Positions 1-9,007 of a DNA stretch of 64,000 bases are shown one piece after another. The stretch is from positions 1,656 to 65,655 of the forward strand of contig JABGRK010000014.1 of assembly GCA_018648325.1 (NCBI GenBank). Reading direction: 5' to 3'. Every line of letters begins with the position of its first letter. Position 1 is the first letter of the stretch. Under the pieces are notes generated by a model that saw only the letters and a program-made list of their open reading frames with translations, did no database searches and had not been told where the DNA came from. The stretch is from Chloroflexota bacterium. Lineage in GTDB: Bacteria; Chloroflexota; Dehalococcoidia; JABGRK01. The position numbers were made by a program, and so were the translations under genes.

Positions 1-55
1 TGTGTACCACATTGTGGTGGTATAAAGCATACGTGTCTGTGACCTAAATCACATA

Positions 56-331
56 ATGAGGAAATCAGGGGAAGATCTCAGATACGTACATTTGAAGGGG
101 AAACCCGATGTTGTGGGAAAGCTGCTTGAGGCGCATGCGCTTGGTTTGGGAACGGGCTGGATTGGATGCTGCGATGCACCGCAGGAGGAGCCGGCTAAAA
201 GAATACTGAAGATTCCTGATGAGCAAGTGCTGCAAGCTATTATAACTGTTGGGCATTCAGCAGAGGTCCCTGTTCGGGAGAGGAAGGATATCAAGGGATT
301 AACATTTTATAATGAATATGGGAATCGATAG
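56..331 (+). pseudogene. C-terminal remnant of a nitroreductase-family protein
   Basis: The 91 codons encode only the end of a nitroreductase-fold flavoprotein. The segment EAHALGLGTGWIG, then ILKIPDEQVLQAIITVGH, then a closing Arg-rich stretch are the usual C-terminal FMN-fold landmarks. An in-frame stop at 23-25 closes the frame upstream, so the N-terminal half that carries the main FMN-phosphate contacts is missing. No Shine-Dalgarno sequence is obvious before the ATG at 56. I read it as a decayed gene or a gene broken by a frameshift just outside the window. A short functional protein is less likely because half the flavin site is absent. The family assignment is fairly sure; the pseudogene status is inference. 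Confidence 0.5.
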
Positions 332-402
332 ACTGTAAGCAATAGGCTTTTATCATTATATATAATGAAGTGGGTTGCCATTGCTGTTTTGATAAATGCC
401 TC

Positions 403-431
403 TTTACAATCCATGTCTTATATATTATAAT
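403..431 (+). promoter_or_regulatory. Sigma-70-type promoter for the greA operon
   Basis: A TTTACA -35 box (403-408) and a perfect TATAAT -10 box (426-431) are separated by exactly 17 bases. Transcription should begin near 438, giving a leader of about 80 bases before greA. A terminator-like hairpin lies inside that leader. Confidence 0.7.
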
Positions 432-451
432 CAGGAACCTTTGAGAAACGT

Positions 452-487
452 GACTGAGGGTTGTGTTTGCAATTCTCAGTCTTTTTT
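452..487 (+). terminator. Hairpin plus T-run in the greA leader
   Basis: GACTGAG (452-458) pairs with CTCAGTC (475-481) and an inner TTG/CAA pairing extends the stem. Six T residues follow at once (482-487). It has the form of an intrinsic terminator, but it lies downstream of the promoter at 403-431 and upstream of greA. It could therefore act as an attenuator for greA as well as ending any transcript from the left. Confidence 0.65.
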
Positions 488-520
488 ACTACCCACCAGT
501 GTATTTGTGGGAGGATGATG

Positions 521-988
521 ATGGAAGCAAAAGACGTATTTGTAACGCCTGAGGGCTTAAAAAAAATCAAGGACGAGCTTGATAATTTGCATCTGCACCG
601 ACGCAATGAGGTGGCAGAGAAGATTCGCTTGGCCAAAGAAGCCGGTAGCACCGTGAACAATGCCGAGTACGACGATGCCAAAAACGAGCAGGCGTTCGTC
701 GAAGGACGCATCCTCACCCTTGAGGGTATGATCAAGAATGCCAAAATTATCGAGGAAGATACTCATTCGGATAAAGTGAGAATTGGCTCACACGTAATTG
801 TGAAAAATCAGGATGGCGATAAAGAAGAATATGCATTAGTGGGAAGTGCCGAGGCCAGCCCAAAAGATGGCAGAATATCAAATGAATCACCCATAGGCAA
901 GGCATTGATAGGAAAAAAAGTGGGGCAGGTTGCTCAGGTAAAAGCTCCTGCCGGAACTATCAAACTGACCGTAGTAAAAATTAATTAA
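521..988 (+). CDS. greA: GreA/GreB-family transcription elongation factor, catalytic acids replaced
   Basis: This is a 155-residue Gre factor: an N-terminal antiparallel coiled coil (about 1-75) that enters the RNA polymerase secondary channel, then a C-terminal FKBP-like domain. NAEYDDAKNEQAFVEGRI is the family hallmark. Three ATGs occur in a row (515, 518, 521). The last is chosen because GGGAGG at 509-514 then sits six bases upstream. In E. coli GreA the coiled-coil tip has Asp41 and Glu44, which hold the Mg2+ that drives RNA cleavage. Here the tip reads AGSTVNNAEY, putting Ser43 and Asn46 at those places. The protein may bind polymerase without stimulating cleavage. It is the first gene of a run with lysS and serS, and its leader holds a possible attenuator. 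Confidence 0.9.
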   Translation: MEAKDVFVTPEGLKKIKDELDNLHLHRRNEVAEKIRLAKEAGSTVNNAEYDDAKNEQAFVEGRILTLEGMIKNAKIIEEDTHSDKVRIGSHVIVKNQDGDKEEYALVGSAEASPKDGRISNESPIGKALIGKKVGQVAQVKAPAGTIKLTVVKIN

Positions 989-1003
989 ATATGAGTATAC
1001 ATT

Positions 1004-2473
1004 ATGACAGACAGAGGCGAAGACATACTGCAGCAGCGCCTGGCCAAGCTTGAGCGCATTCGTGAGCGAGGCATAGACCCCTATCCCTCCAGATACTGCA
1101 AAACCCATACTACACAACAAGCAATGGCGCTTTTGGACAAGGACCCCGATGCAGATAACCTGACCGTTAGTGTTGCCGGGCGTATTATTGCTAAACGTGG
1201 CATGGGCAAGATAACGTTTCTTCATATCGCAGACAGCTCCGGAAAACTTCAGGCGCTTCTTAAGAAAAACCTGCTGGGCGAAGATAAATACGCCTTTTTC
1301 AAAGACTTCGATATAGGCGATTTTATTGGTATAGACGGCAGGTTATTTAAGACAAACACTGGGGAAACAACCGTCGAAGCGAGTGAAATTACAATGCTTA
1401 CCAAGTCGTTGCAGCCGCTGCCGGAAAAATGGCATGGGCTCACCGATGTAGAGAAAAGATACCGCCAGCGCTATCTGGACCTCATATCTAACGATGATGC
1501 ACAAAAGATTTTTAAAATCCGCAGCAAAGTGATAACGGAAATGCGCCGGCTGCTGGATGAGCGTGATTTTATTGAGGTATCAACGCCGATACTTAATCCC
1601 ACTGCCGGTGGAGCATCGGCCAAGCCTTTTATTACACATCACAACACGCTGGATCGTCAATTGTATTTGCGTATTGCCACCGAACTGCATTTAAAGAGGC
1701 TTATTATCGGTGGGCTGGACAGGGTTTACGAAATCGGTCCTATCTTCAGGAACGAGGGTATATCTACCAAGCATAATCCGGAATTTACCAGCATTGAGAG
1801 CTATGAAGCTTATGCTGACTACAACGATGTAATGGTCAATGTTGAGAACATGATCTCATCTATTGCCCAGAAGGTTCTGGGTACCACCAAGACCACTTAT
1901 AACGATGAGGTTATTGATTTTGCTGCACCATGGAAACGAATCGACTTGCGCCAGTCTTTAATAGAGTATGGCGGAATCGATGTTGAGGATTATCTCGATA
2001 CTGAGGGTTTGCGTCAAAAGATGCGGGATTTACACATAGATGTTGATAACCGTATGGGGCGTGGCAACCTTATAGACAAGTTGCTTTCGACCTACGTTGA
2101 GCCGAACCTAATACAGCCGACATTTCTTATGGACTATCCTCTGGAGATGTCGCCGCTGGCCAAGAAGAAGCCGGACGATCCACGTTTTGTGGAGCGCTTT
2201 GAGGCGTTTGCCGGGGGCATGGAAATAGCCAACGCCTTTACTGAGCTTAACGATCCGCAGGATCAGAGAGAGCGTTTTGCCCAGCAACTTGCCATGCGGC
2301 AGGCGGGTGATGAGGAAGCCGAGATGCCCGATGAGGATTTCCTTACCGCGCTGGAATACGGTATGCCACCAACCGGTGGGCTGGGCGTTGGAATAGACCG
2401 GCTTGTTATGCTGCTTACCGGCCAGCCATCAATCCGTGAAGTGATCCTGTTCCCTCAGCTCAAATCCAAATAG
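1004..2473 (+). CDS. lysS: Lysine--tRNA ligase, class II
   Basis: Charges tRNA-Lys with lysine in the cytoplasm. The 489 residues are the usual length for a bacterial class II LysRS. An OB-fold anticodon-binding domain occupies roughly residues 55-145. The catalytic domain follows, with motif 2 around FRNEGIS (248-254) and motif 3 GLGVGIDRLVM about 30 residues from the end. The start lies 15 bases after the greA stop with little visible Shine-Dalgarno sequence, which fits translation coupled to greA. The reading frame is intact and nothing unusual was seen. Confidence 0.97.
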   Translation: MTDRGEDILQQRLAKLERIRERGIDPYPSRYCKTHTTQQAMALLDKDPDADNLTVSVAGRIIAKRGMGKITFLHIADSSGKLQALLKKNLLGEDKYAFFKDFDIGDFIGIDGRLFKTNTGETTVEASEITMLTKSLQPLPEKWHGLTDVEKRYRQRYLDLISNDDAQKIFKIRSKVITEMRRLLDERDFIEVSTPILNPTAGGASAKPFITHHNTLDRQLYLRIATELHLKRLIIGGLDRVYEIGPIFRNEGISTKHNPEFTSIESYEAYADYNDVMVNVENMISSIAQKVLGTTKTTYNDEVIDFAAPWKRIDLRQSLIEYGGIDVEDYLDTEGLRQKMRDLHIDVDNRMGRGNLIDKLLSTYVEPNLIQPTFLMDYPLEMSPLAKKKPDDPRFVERFEAFAGGMEIANAFTELNDPQDQRERFAQQLAMRQAGDEEAEMPDEDFLTALEYGMPPTGGLGVGIDRLVMLLTGQPSIREVILFPQLKSK

Positions 2474-2485
2474 GAGCTAAGAAAC

Positions 2486-3748
2486 ATGCTCGATCTTAAA
2501 ACTATTCGTGAAAATCCCGATATGGTACGCAGTGCCGTTGCCAGTCGCAATGACACCGCGCCTATTGACGATATACTTAAGCTGGACGTTGATCGCCGCA
2601 AAGTACTCTCAGAATCGGAAAACCTCAAGGCTAAACGCAACGAGGTAAGCAAACAGATAGCCAAGATGAAGGAAAAACCCGCCGCCCTTATTGCCGAGAT
2701 GCGCGAGGTTGGAGATCAGATTAAAGCCTTTGATGAGAAAGTCGGGCAGATTGACCAGCAACTTAACGATTTGCTGTTGCAGATTCCCAACATTCCCCAT
2801 CCCGATACTCCCGTTGGTAAAGGTGAAGACGATAACAAGGTAGTGTGGAGTTGGGGTGAGCCGCGAAAGCCTGATTTTGAGGTGATAGCGCACTGGGATC
2901 TGGGCCCGAAGCTGGATATCATTGACTTTGACAGGGGGACCAAGCTATCAGGCTCCCGTTTCTATGTGCTTAAAGGGCTGGGTGCGCTGCTACAGAGAGC
3001 GCTTACGTCGTACATGCTTGATTTGCACATAAAAGAGCATGGCTATACTGAAATATACCCGCCATATCTGGTTAAGTCCGATTGTTTGTATGGCACTGGC
3101 AGTCTGCCCAAGTTTGGCGATAACATATATCATGATGAGGAAGACGACCTTTGGCTGGTTCCCACCGCCGAAGTGCCGGTGACCAATCTGCATCGCGATG
3201 AGATTCTGCAGCCGGGCATGTTGCCGCTGTATTACGTTTCGCATACTGCCTGTTTCAGGCGCGAAAAGATGTCGGCGGGCAGGGACACACGTGGTATTAA
3301 GCGTGTGCATCAGTTCGAGAAAGTTGAAATGTACAAGTTTGTCGAGCCAGAAAAATCGGAAGATGAGCTTGACAGACTGGTCAAGAATGCTGAGACCATA
3401 TGCCAGCAACTGGAACTGCCTTATCGCGTGCTGGCGCTTTGCACAGCGGACATCTCGTTTCCGGCAAACCGCAGCTTTGATCTGGAGATGTGGGCACCGG
3501 GCAGCAACGAATGGCTGGAAGTGAGCTCGTGCTCCAACTGCGGCGACTTTCAGGCCCGTCGCGCCAACATCCGCTATCGACCGGAAGCTGGAGCAAAACC
3601 ACAATATGTGCATACTCTCAACGGATCAGGGCTGGCACTTCCACGCGTAATAATCGCCATCATGGAAAACTATCAGCAGGAAGACGGTTCCATAGTCGTT
3701 CCCGATGTATTGAGGCCCTACATGGGTGGGCTGGAACTGATAAAGTAG
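2486..3748 (+). CDS. serS: Serine--tRNA ligase
   Basis: Class II seryl-tRNA synthetase of 420 residues, the normal length. The first 105 or so residues form the charged helical arm that grips the long variable arm of tRNA-Ser. The catalytic core carries motif 2 around ACFRREKMSAGRDTRG and motif 3 NGSGLALPRVIIAIMEN. The start is 12 bases after lysS, with GGAG near 2473 as ribosome-binding site. A tRNA-Ser gene lies at 6072, but nothing in the sequence links the two by regulation. Confidence 0.97.
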   Translation: MLDLKTIRENPDMVRSAVASRNDTAPIDDILKLDVDRRKVLSESENLKAKRNEVSKQIAKMKEKPAALIAEMREVGDQIKAFDEKVGQIDQQLNDLLLQIPNIPHPDTPVGKGEDDNKVVWSWGEPRKPDFEVIAHWDLGPKLDIIDFDRGTKLSGSRFYVLKGLGALLQRALTSYMLDLHIKEHGYTEIYPPYLVKSDCLYGTGSLPKFGDNIYHDEEDDLWLVPTAEVPVTNLHRDEILQPGMLPLYYVSHTACFRREKMSAGRDTRGIKRVHQFEKVEMYKFVEPEKSEDELDRLVKNAETICQQLELPYRVLALCTADISFPANRSFDLEMWAPGSNEWLEVSSCSNCGDFQARRANIRYRPEAGAKPQYVHTLNGSGLALPRVIIAIMENYQQEDGSIVVPDVLRPYMGGLELIK

Positions 3749-3805
3749 CGCTGCTTTCTCCTCAGTGTTAAAATAGCCCCATTACTTTCTTTGTGAGGTT
3801 TACCT

Positions 3806-4894
3806 ATGCTTATTTTAGCTATAGACATTGGTGGCGGTACGCAGGATATCCTACTTTTCGATTCCTTAAAGACGGTAGAGAATTGCGTCAAGATGGTGAT
3901 GCCCTCACCTGCCATTGCTTTGTCTCAAAAAGTCATGTCGGCAACAGCCCGAAAGCGCCCCATACTTTTTACCGGCGTGAACATGGGCGCAGGTCCGGCC
4001 AAGGGATCACTTAAAAGGCATATCAGTGCCGGATTTGCGACATATGCCACACCTGAGGCGGCATGTACCTTTTACGATGATCCGGACAGGGTCAGGGAAA
4101 TGGGTATTACTATTGTTTCGGCTGATGAAGCTAAAAAGTTGAAAGACGTGGAGCAGATATATCTCAAAGATTTGTATCTTGATGAGATCAGATTTGCACT
4201 CTCACAGTTCGGAGTAAGTACGAATTTTGATGCCGTTGCTGTTGCTGTGCTTGATCACGGTGAGGCACCCAAGGGCGTCAGTGATCGCACCTTTCGTTTT
4301 GAACATATAGAGCGGGTGGTAAAACAAGACAACACGCTGGAAGCGTTTGTCTATCTGCCTCAGGATGTGCCATCGTACCTGACGCGTATGAAATCAGTGG
4401 CGAAAACGCTGGATATGGATGTGCCTCTGGTATTGCTGGATACTGGCGTTGCTGCTGCGCTGGGAGCGCTGCAGGACGAGCCGATCAAGAAGCAGGACGA
4501 CTTGATAATGATAAACCTGGGTAACTTCCATACGCTGGCTTTCAGGTTGCATGATCGTAAAATTATGGGGTTGTTTGAGCATCACACCGGGCGCATGACC
4601 ACCGAAAAACTGGACTATTTGCTAAACAGTTTTATTGCCTGCCAGCTTACTAACGAAGATGTTTTTAACGATAGGGGCCACGGTTGCCTGCCAATGAGCA
4701 GTATTGACGAGCAAATGCCTTTTGTGGCGGCTACCGGCCCTCAGCGCGGACGTTTGACCGGATCAAGCGCTAATCCATATATGGCGGCGCCGTATGGTGA
4801 CATGATGCTTACGGGCTGCTACGGGCTTATCCGTGGTGTGGCTAGTCGTATAGATGACTGGCGTGAGGAGACTATGCAGGCGCTTGAAGACTAA
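3806..4894 (+). CDS. DUF1786 family protein, ASKHA-like fold suspected
   Basis: A 362-residue member of the DUF1786 family (COG4012), known mainly from archaea and some anaerobic bacteria. Its function is not established. The start LILAIDIGGGTQDILLFD resembles the phosphate-1 loop of the actin/Hsp70/sugar-kinase superfamily. A later NLGNFHTLAF stretch could be the second phosphate loop, so nucleotide binding is plausible but inferred. GAGG lies just before the ATG. The gene is 57 bases after serS on the same strand and is probably the last gene of the greA operon, given the terminator at 5054-5086. Some databases loosely name such proteins pyruvate formate-lyase activating enzymes; no radical SAM cysteine motif supports that here. 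Confidence 0.75.
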   Translation: MLILAIDIGGGTQDILLFDSLKTVENCVKMVMPSPAIALSQKVMSATARKRPILFTGVNMGAGPAKGSLKRHISAGFATYATPEAACTFYDDPDRVREMGITIVSADEAKKLKDVEQIYLKDLYLDEIRFALSQFGVSTNFDAVAVAVLDHGEAPKGVSDRTFRFEHIERVVKQDNTLEAFVYLPQDVPSYLTRMKSVAKTLDMDVPLVLLDTGVAAALGALQDEPIKKQDDLIMINLGNFHTLAFRLHDRKIMGLFEHHTGRMTTEKLDYLLNSFIACQLTNEDVFNDRGHGCLPMSSIDEQMPFVAATGPQRGRLTGSSANPYMAAPYGDMMLTGCYGLIRGVASRIDDWREETMQALED

Positions 4895-4940
4895 TCAGTA
4901 AACTATTAAAGGGTAGTTGGTTGAAAAGAGGGGGAGGGAA

Positions 4941-4983
4941 GGTAGGATAACCTGAAGAAGCCACTCACAAGAATTATCCTACC
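4941..4983. repeat. 10-bp perfect inverted repeat in intergenic DNA
   Basis: GGTAGGATAA (4941-4950) and TTATCCTACC (4974-4983) are exact reverse complements separated by 23 bases. No T-run follows, so it is not a plain terminator. It could be a protein-binding site or an RNA hairpin. A related half-site, GGTAGGA, recurs near 5021. Confidence 0.5.
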
Positions 4984-5053
4984 ATTAAACTATAAGCAAT
5001 AGCATGTACAACTATAGACCATGGTAGGAAATGGGATTAGTACCAAACCGCTC

Positions 5054-5086
5054 AAAAAAATGAGCTACTTGGCTCACCTCTTTTTT
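5054..5086. terminator. Bidirectional intrinsic terminator
   Basis: TGAGC (5061-5065) and GCTCA (5072-5076) form a hairpin. Six Ts follow on the plus strand (5081-5086), and seven As precede it (5054-5060), which read as Ts on the minus strand. It can end both the greA-DUF1786 transcript and the convergent histidine kinase transcript. Confidence 0.75.
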
Positions 5087-5933
5087 ATGAAACGATTTTT
5101 ATCGGAGTAGTGTATGTAAACTCACTGCCTGTACCATACTTGCTTTTTGCAGTGATGTCACCGCCCATAAGGGTTGCCAGTTTTTTGCTAAGATACAGGC
5201 CAAGTCCCGTACCTGAGTGCGTTCGTATAAGAACCATCTCTACCTGTTGGAAAGGGCTGAATACACGGGACAGGTAATCTTGCTTCATTCCTATGCCGGT
5301 ATCATTGATTATTATTTTAAGCGAGTTACCGGCGATATCCGCTGTAACGGTTATAGTGCCTTGTTGAGTATATTTTACGGCGTTGCTCAGTAGGTTAATG
5401 ATGATTTGGGCTATGCGTCTTTTATCGCCGGTCAGGCTGATATCATATGGGATTTTCTTTAATAGTTTCAGTTTTTTAGCGCTGATATCAGACGCAAAAC
5501 CGCCCAGCGTTTCCTCGATTAGGTCGCTGATCGTAAATGTATCTACGGCAAGTTCTAACATTCCCGCTTCTATTTGCGACAGGTCCAGTATTTCGGTTAT
5601 CAGGTTAAGTAATTGAGTCGAGTTTTCCTTTACGATTTCAAGCTGCTTTTTTTGGGCCTCGTTTAACTCTCCGGCCATGCCCTGAAGAACCAGTCCGGTA
5701 AATCCCATAATAGAGTTAAGCGGAGTGCGCAGTTCATGACTCATGTTGGCAATGAAAATGGACTTCATCCTGTCAGCTTCCTTCAGTTCGATGTTGGCCC
5801 TCTCCAGTTCAGACGCTTTAACTAGCAGCTCATTACCGTCTTTTGCCAGCAGCATTTCAAGTTCTGCAACTCGTTTTTTCAGGGTATCGAGCTCTAAAAG
5901 AAGCTGCTCTCTGTTTTGTTTCTGTTCAGACAA
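5085..5933 (-). CDS. Orphan soluble sensor histidine kinase
   Basis: This 282-residue kinase has no membrane segment. Residues 1-55 are a charged coiled coil, followed by a HisKA dimerisation domain with the phospho-accepting His66 in SHELRTPLNS. The ATPase domain has an N box ending at Asn184, a G1 box DTGIG (211-215) and a G2 box GTGLGL (241-246). The catalytic elements are therefore complete, but there is no recognisable sensor domain. No response regulator lies next to it. It probably takes its signal from a partner protein through the coiled coil. Transcription runs leftward into the shared terminator at 5054-5086. Confidence 0.9.
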   Translation of the reverse strand: MSEQKQNREQLLLELDTLKKRVAELEMLLAKDGNELLVKASELERANIELKEADRMKSIFIANMSHELRTPLNSIMGFTGLVLQGMAGELNEAQKKQLEIVKENSTQLLNLITEILDLSQIEAGMLELAVDTFTISDLIEETLGGFASDISAKKLKLLKKIPYDISLTGDKRRIAQIIINLLSNAVKYTQQGTITVTADIAGNSLKIIINDTGIGMKQDYLSRVFSPFQQVEMVLIRTHSGTGLGLYLSKKLATLMGGDITAKSKYGTGSEFTYTTPIKIVS

Positions 5934-6071
5934 GTAAGTAATCCTTGTTTGATTTCATGACTAAGTGCTTTATAGCATACTACATATTGTCAAAGGGGAT
6001 TGCAAGATATATGTAGTAGTTTTGGGGCGAAGCTGGATTTTCCGGTGAAATTGAAGTAGAATTTAAAGCAC

Positions 6072-6161
6072 GGAGGGGTGTCCGAGTGGTTTAAGGTGAC
6101 GGTCTTGAAAACCGTTGTTGTCGCAAGGCAACCGCGGGTTCGAATCCCGCCCCCTCCGCCA
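6072..6161 (+). tRNA. tRNA-Ser, anticodon UGA
   Basis: The 90-base gene has a 7-bp acceptor stem GGAGGGG (6072-6078) pairing with CCCCTCC (6151-6157). The G discriminator at 6158 is typical for serine tRNAs, and CCA is encoded (6159-6161). The anticodon loop CTTGAAA (6104-6110) gives anticodon TGA. There is a long variable arm, and the T-arm GCGGG-TTCGAAT-CCCGC is perfect. Confidence 0.97.
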
Positions 6162-6288
6162 TCTTTTGTTCTCTACTACACTTCTACTATGGTCAAAATG
6201 GTTTACGTACTCAGATTGGCGTGCCATAATCGTAAGAACGCTCAATTTCACTCCCCCATCTTTTGGCTCATGCGATATCCACAATGTT

Positions 6289-7701
6289 TTACTCAAACGG
6301 ATTTGTAGTTGTTTTCTTTGGGTAGCGCAGGTGAAAGTGTATGCCCAGTTTGCGAGACTTGGTTACAACCCAAACCATAGCAAGGATAATTGCCAGAACA
6401 TCGGCGATGGGGAATGTTACCCAGATACCTGTTGCACCCCAGAAGAGGGTTAGCAGGTATATAAGTGGCAGGATGAAGAAGAATTCGCGGGCCACACCTA
6501 TCATCAGCGAATTCCATCCCCTACCTATTGCCTGGAAGAAAGCGCTGGAATTGAAGTATGGTCCCATGGTCAGATAGGCCACCGAGAATATACGAATTGC
6601 AGGTATGCCATCCCGCAGGAAATCGTCTTCGGAGTTGAATATTGATAGAATCTGTTCGGGAAAGAGCAGCATGACCATAACGCAGACTGATCCCCATGCA
6701 AGCGCTGCCCTTGTTGCCTTGCTGAACACCTCGCCGACACGGTCCATCTTACCTGCGCCGTAGTTGTATCCCACAAGAGGCATCATGCCCTGGCTTATGC
6801 CGAACGACGGCATGCGGGCAACACTGTTTGCGCGGTTGATAACGCCAAGTATGGCAAGGGTAGTTTCACCGTAGGATATCGCTTTTCTGTTGACAAATAT
6901 CATCAGAATCGACCATCCGCCCATACGCACCATCGAGGCAATTCCGACGCGATAAATTTCCTTGACTATGGATAGTTTTGGCAGAAAATAGCGCCATTTG
7001 AAATGCGCCGATGATCTGCCGGACACAAAGTAGTAAACGAACAGCAATGCTCCGATGCTGCGGGCAATAATCGTGGCCGTTGCTGCTCCTGCAATTCCCA
7101 TTTCCGGCGCCGGGCCCCATCCGTAGATGAAGATCGGGTCCAGTATAATGTTAAACAATGCTGTTATGATGCTGACTACGCTGGAGAATAGTGGCGAGCC
7201 TTCTGCTCTGACAATAGTGGCCATCACCATAAAGTAAGATTCGACTGCGGCAAAAATAACCAGAATTGATATATAGCTTGTGGCCAGAGGCAGTATTGTT
7301 TCGGTTGCTCCAAAACCACGCAGGATAGGATTGAGAAGTGGTAGGCAGATGGCCGTCATCAGTCCGCCTAAAACGATGGTCAGAGTCATTGCAATGCTTA
7401 AGACGCGGTTGGCCTCGTCAGGGCGTCCCGCGCCCAGTTTTCTGGCGATAAGGGAGGCTGCGCCCATGCCGGTGCCGCTTTCCAGGGCTATGAAAATGAG
7501 CATAATGGGTTGGCTTATGGTCATAGCTGCTAGGGATTCTTTGCCGGCACCAGGGATGTGGCCGATAAAGATGGTATCGACTATGTGGTAGCTGGCTGCG
7601 GCCATCATGGCTATAATTGCCGGGCCGGAAAACCGGAAGAGGAGGCGCCAGACCGAGTCTGTGCCCATAATATCGCTTTTGTGTCCTGATCGAGGCCTCA
7701 T
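6289..7701 (-). CDS. MATE-family multidrug/cation antiporter
   Basis: An integral membrane exporter of the MATE family, which uses a Na+ or H+ gradient to expel organic cations or metabolites. About 12 hydrophobic segments are spread over 470 residues, arranged as two similar halves. The duplicated family feature GAGRPDEANRV in the first half and GAGKMDRVGEVF in the second is visible. The frame opens further upstream at a TTG, but an ATG at 7701 with GAGG five bases before it is the better start. It is transcribed alone. The substrate cannot be told from sequence. Confidence 0.9.
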   Translation of the reverse strand: MRPRSGHKSDIMGTDSVWRLLFRFSGPAIIAMMAAASYHIVDTIFIGHIPGAGKESLAAMTISQPIMLIFIALESGTGMGAASLIARKLGAGRPDEANRVLSIAMTLTIVLGGLMTAICLPLLNPILRGFGATETILPLATSYISILVIFAAVESYFMVMATIVRAEGSPLFSSVVSIITALFNIILDPIFIYGWGPAPEMGIAGAATATIIARSIGALLFVYYFVSGRSSAHFKWRYFLPKLSIVKEIYRVGIASMVRMGGWSILMIFVNRKAISYGETTLAILGVINRANSVARMPSFGISQGMMPLVGYNYGAGKMDRVGEVFSKATRAALAWGSVCVMVMLLFPEQILSIFNSEDDFLRDGIPAIRIFSVAYLTMGPYFNSSAFFQAIGRGWNSLMIGVAREFFFILPLIYLLTLFWGATGIWVTFPIADVLAIILAMVWVVTKSRKLGIHFHLRYPKKTTTNPFE

Positions 7702-7891
7702 CATAACCTCATCGCGCTTCAAAATCTACAAAAAACTGCATGTCAAATATTAACGACATTATAGCGTGTATCGTATGCGATTATCAAGTGCGATTATCTT
7801 TGGAATGCTGGGAAACTTGAACTGGGGTTTATATTTGCTAATGTTGTGTTAGAATATGCACGTAAGTTTAGAGTCTATCGATTGAGGTTAT

Positions 7892-8986
7892 ATGAAGAAG
7901 ACACGTATTTTTGATGGCCACAACGACACGTTGACCAAGCTGAATTCGCTTGATTTAGCCAAAGGGCAAACGTTTTTTATGAATAATGCGGATGGCCAGC
8001 TTGATCTGCCCAAGGCGCGCAAAGGTGGCATGATTGGTGGGTTGTTTGGTATTTTTGTTCCTCCGCCGAAAACCGCTGAGCATAAGAAAGAAAACCCCTA
8101 CTCAGGTGTGCAAATGAGTAAAGCCGGTTCAGATGACAGGCCCAAAAATGCGCTGGATCACACGTACGCCAGTACGTATACCAACGCTGTAATCGATTTT
8201 GCCTATAAGCTGGAAAACCAATCGAATGGTGAAGTGCAGATAGTTCAGAGCTATCAGGAGCTGGAAGACGCTATCGAAAGCGGTGCACTGGCTATGGTAT
8301 TGCACTTTGAGGGTGCGGCAGCAATTTCTGAAGACCTCAGTGATCTGCAAGGCTATTACGATAAGGGATTGCGTTCACTGGGATTGGTGTGGAGCCGGTC
8401 CAACGCTTTTTGTCACGGTGTTCCCTTTATGTATCCGCATTCGCCTGATACAGGACCGGGATTAACCGATGCGGGTAAAAAACTTGTGGCAGCCTGCAAC
8501 AATCTGGGTATAGTACTAGACCTGGCGCATCTCAATGAGAAAGGCTTTTTCGATGTAGCAAAGCTTTCAAATCATCCGCTGGTAGTTAGTCATATTGGCG
8601 CGCATGCGCTATGTCCGTCGACACGCAATCTGACCGATGAGCAGATCGACGCTGTCGGTGCGTCCGGTGGGACGATCGGGGTTGTGTTTGCCCCGTTTAT
8701 CGTGGATTACAAGGTGAGCGAGGATGGAACGCCGGACAACAACATGCCCATAAGCTGGATTGTAAGGCACATAGATTATATCGCAGGCCGCATCGGAGTC
8801 GATCACGTTTCGCTCGGATCGGATTTCGACGGAGCCAGGATGCCGACCGAATTGCCAGATGCCTCTCATTTACCCAAACTGATCGATGCGTTGAAGTCAG
8901 GTGGATTTTCTGAGGATTCGATAGAGAAAATCGCTAGCAAAAATTGGCTCAGGGTTATCCGGCAAACGTGGACAGGTCATGTATAG
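7892..8986 (+). CDS. Membrane dipeptidase family (peptidase M19)
   Basis: A 364-residue zinc dipeptidase of the renal dipeptidase type, which cleaves dipeptides including some with D-residues. The metal-binding His10 and Asp12 lie in DGHNDT near the N-terminus. The bridging glutamate is in LHFEGA, later histidines are in VVSHIGAHA, and GSDFDG near the end completes the usual ligand set. There is no signal peptide, so it should be cytoplasmic. GAGG precedes the ATG. It opens a long same-strand run that continues to 15141, though intergenic gaps suggest more than one transcript. Confidence 0.92.
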   Translation: MKKTRIFDGHNDTLTKLNSLDLAKGQTFFMNNADGQLDLPKARKGGMIGGLFGIFVPPPKTAEHKKENPYSGVQMSKAGSDDRPKNALDHTYASTYTNAVIDFAYKLENQSNGEVQIVQSYQELEDAIESGALAMVLHFEGAAAISEDLSDLQGYYDKGLRSLGLVWSRSNAFCHGVPFMYPHSPDTGPGLTDAGKKLVAACNNLGIVLDLAHLNEKGFFDVAKLSNHPLVVSHIGAHALCPSTRNLTDEQIDAVGASGGTIGVVFAPFIVDYKVSEDGTPDNNMPISWIVRHIDYIAGRIGVDHVSLGSDFDGARMPTELPDASHLPKLIDALKSGGFSEDSIEKIASKNWLRVIRQTWTGHV

Positions 8987-9007
8987 GTGAGTTTTTGGGA
9001 GGGCTCA

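Noticed and set aside
2990-3613. 207-codon frame opposite serS
   Set aside because: It lies inside an intact SerRS gene and shows no domain or start signal.
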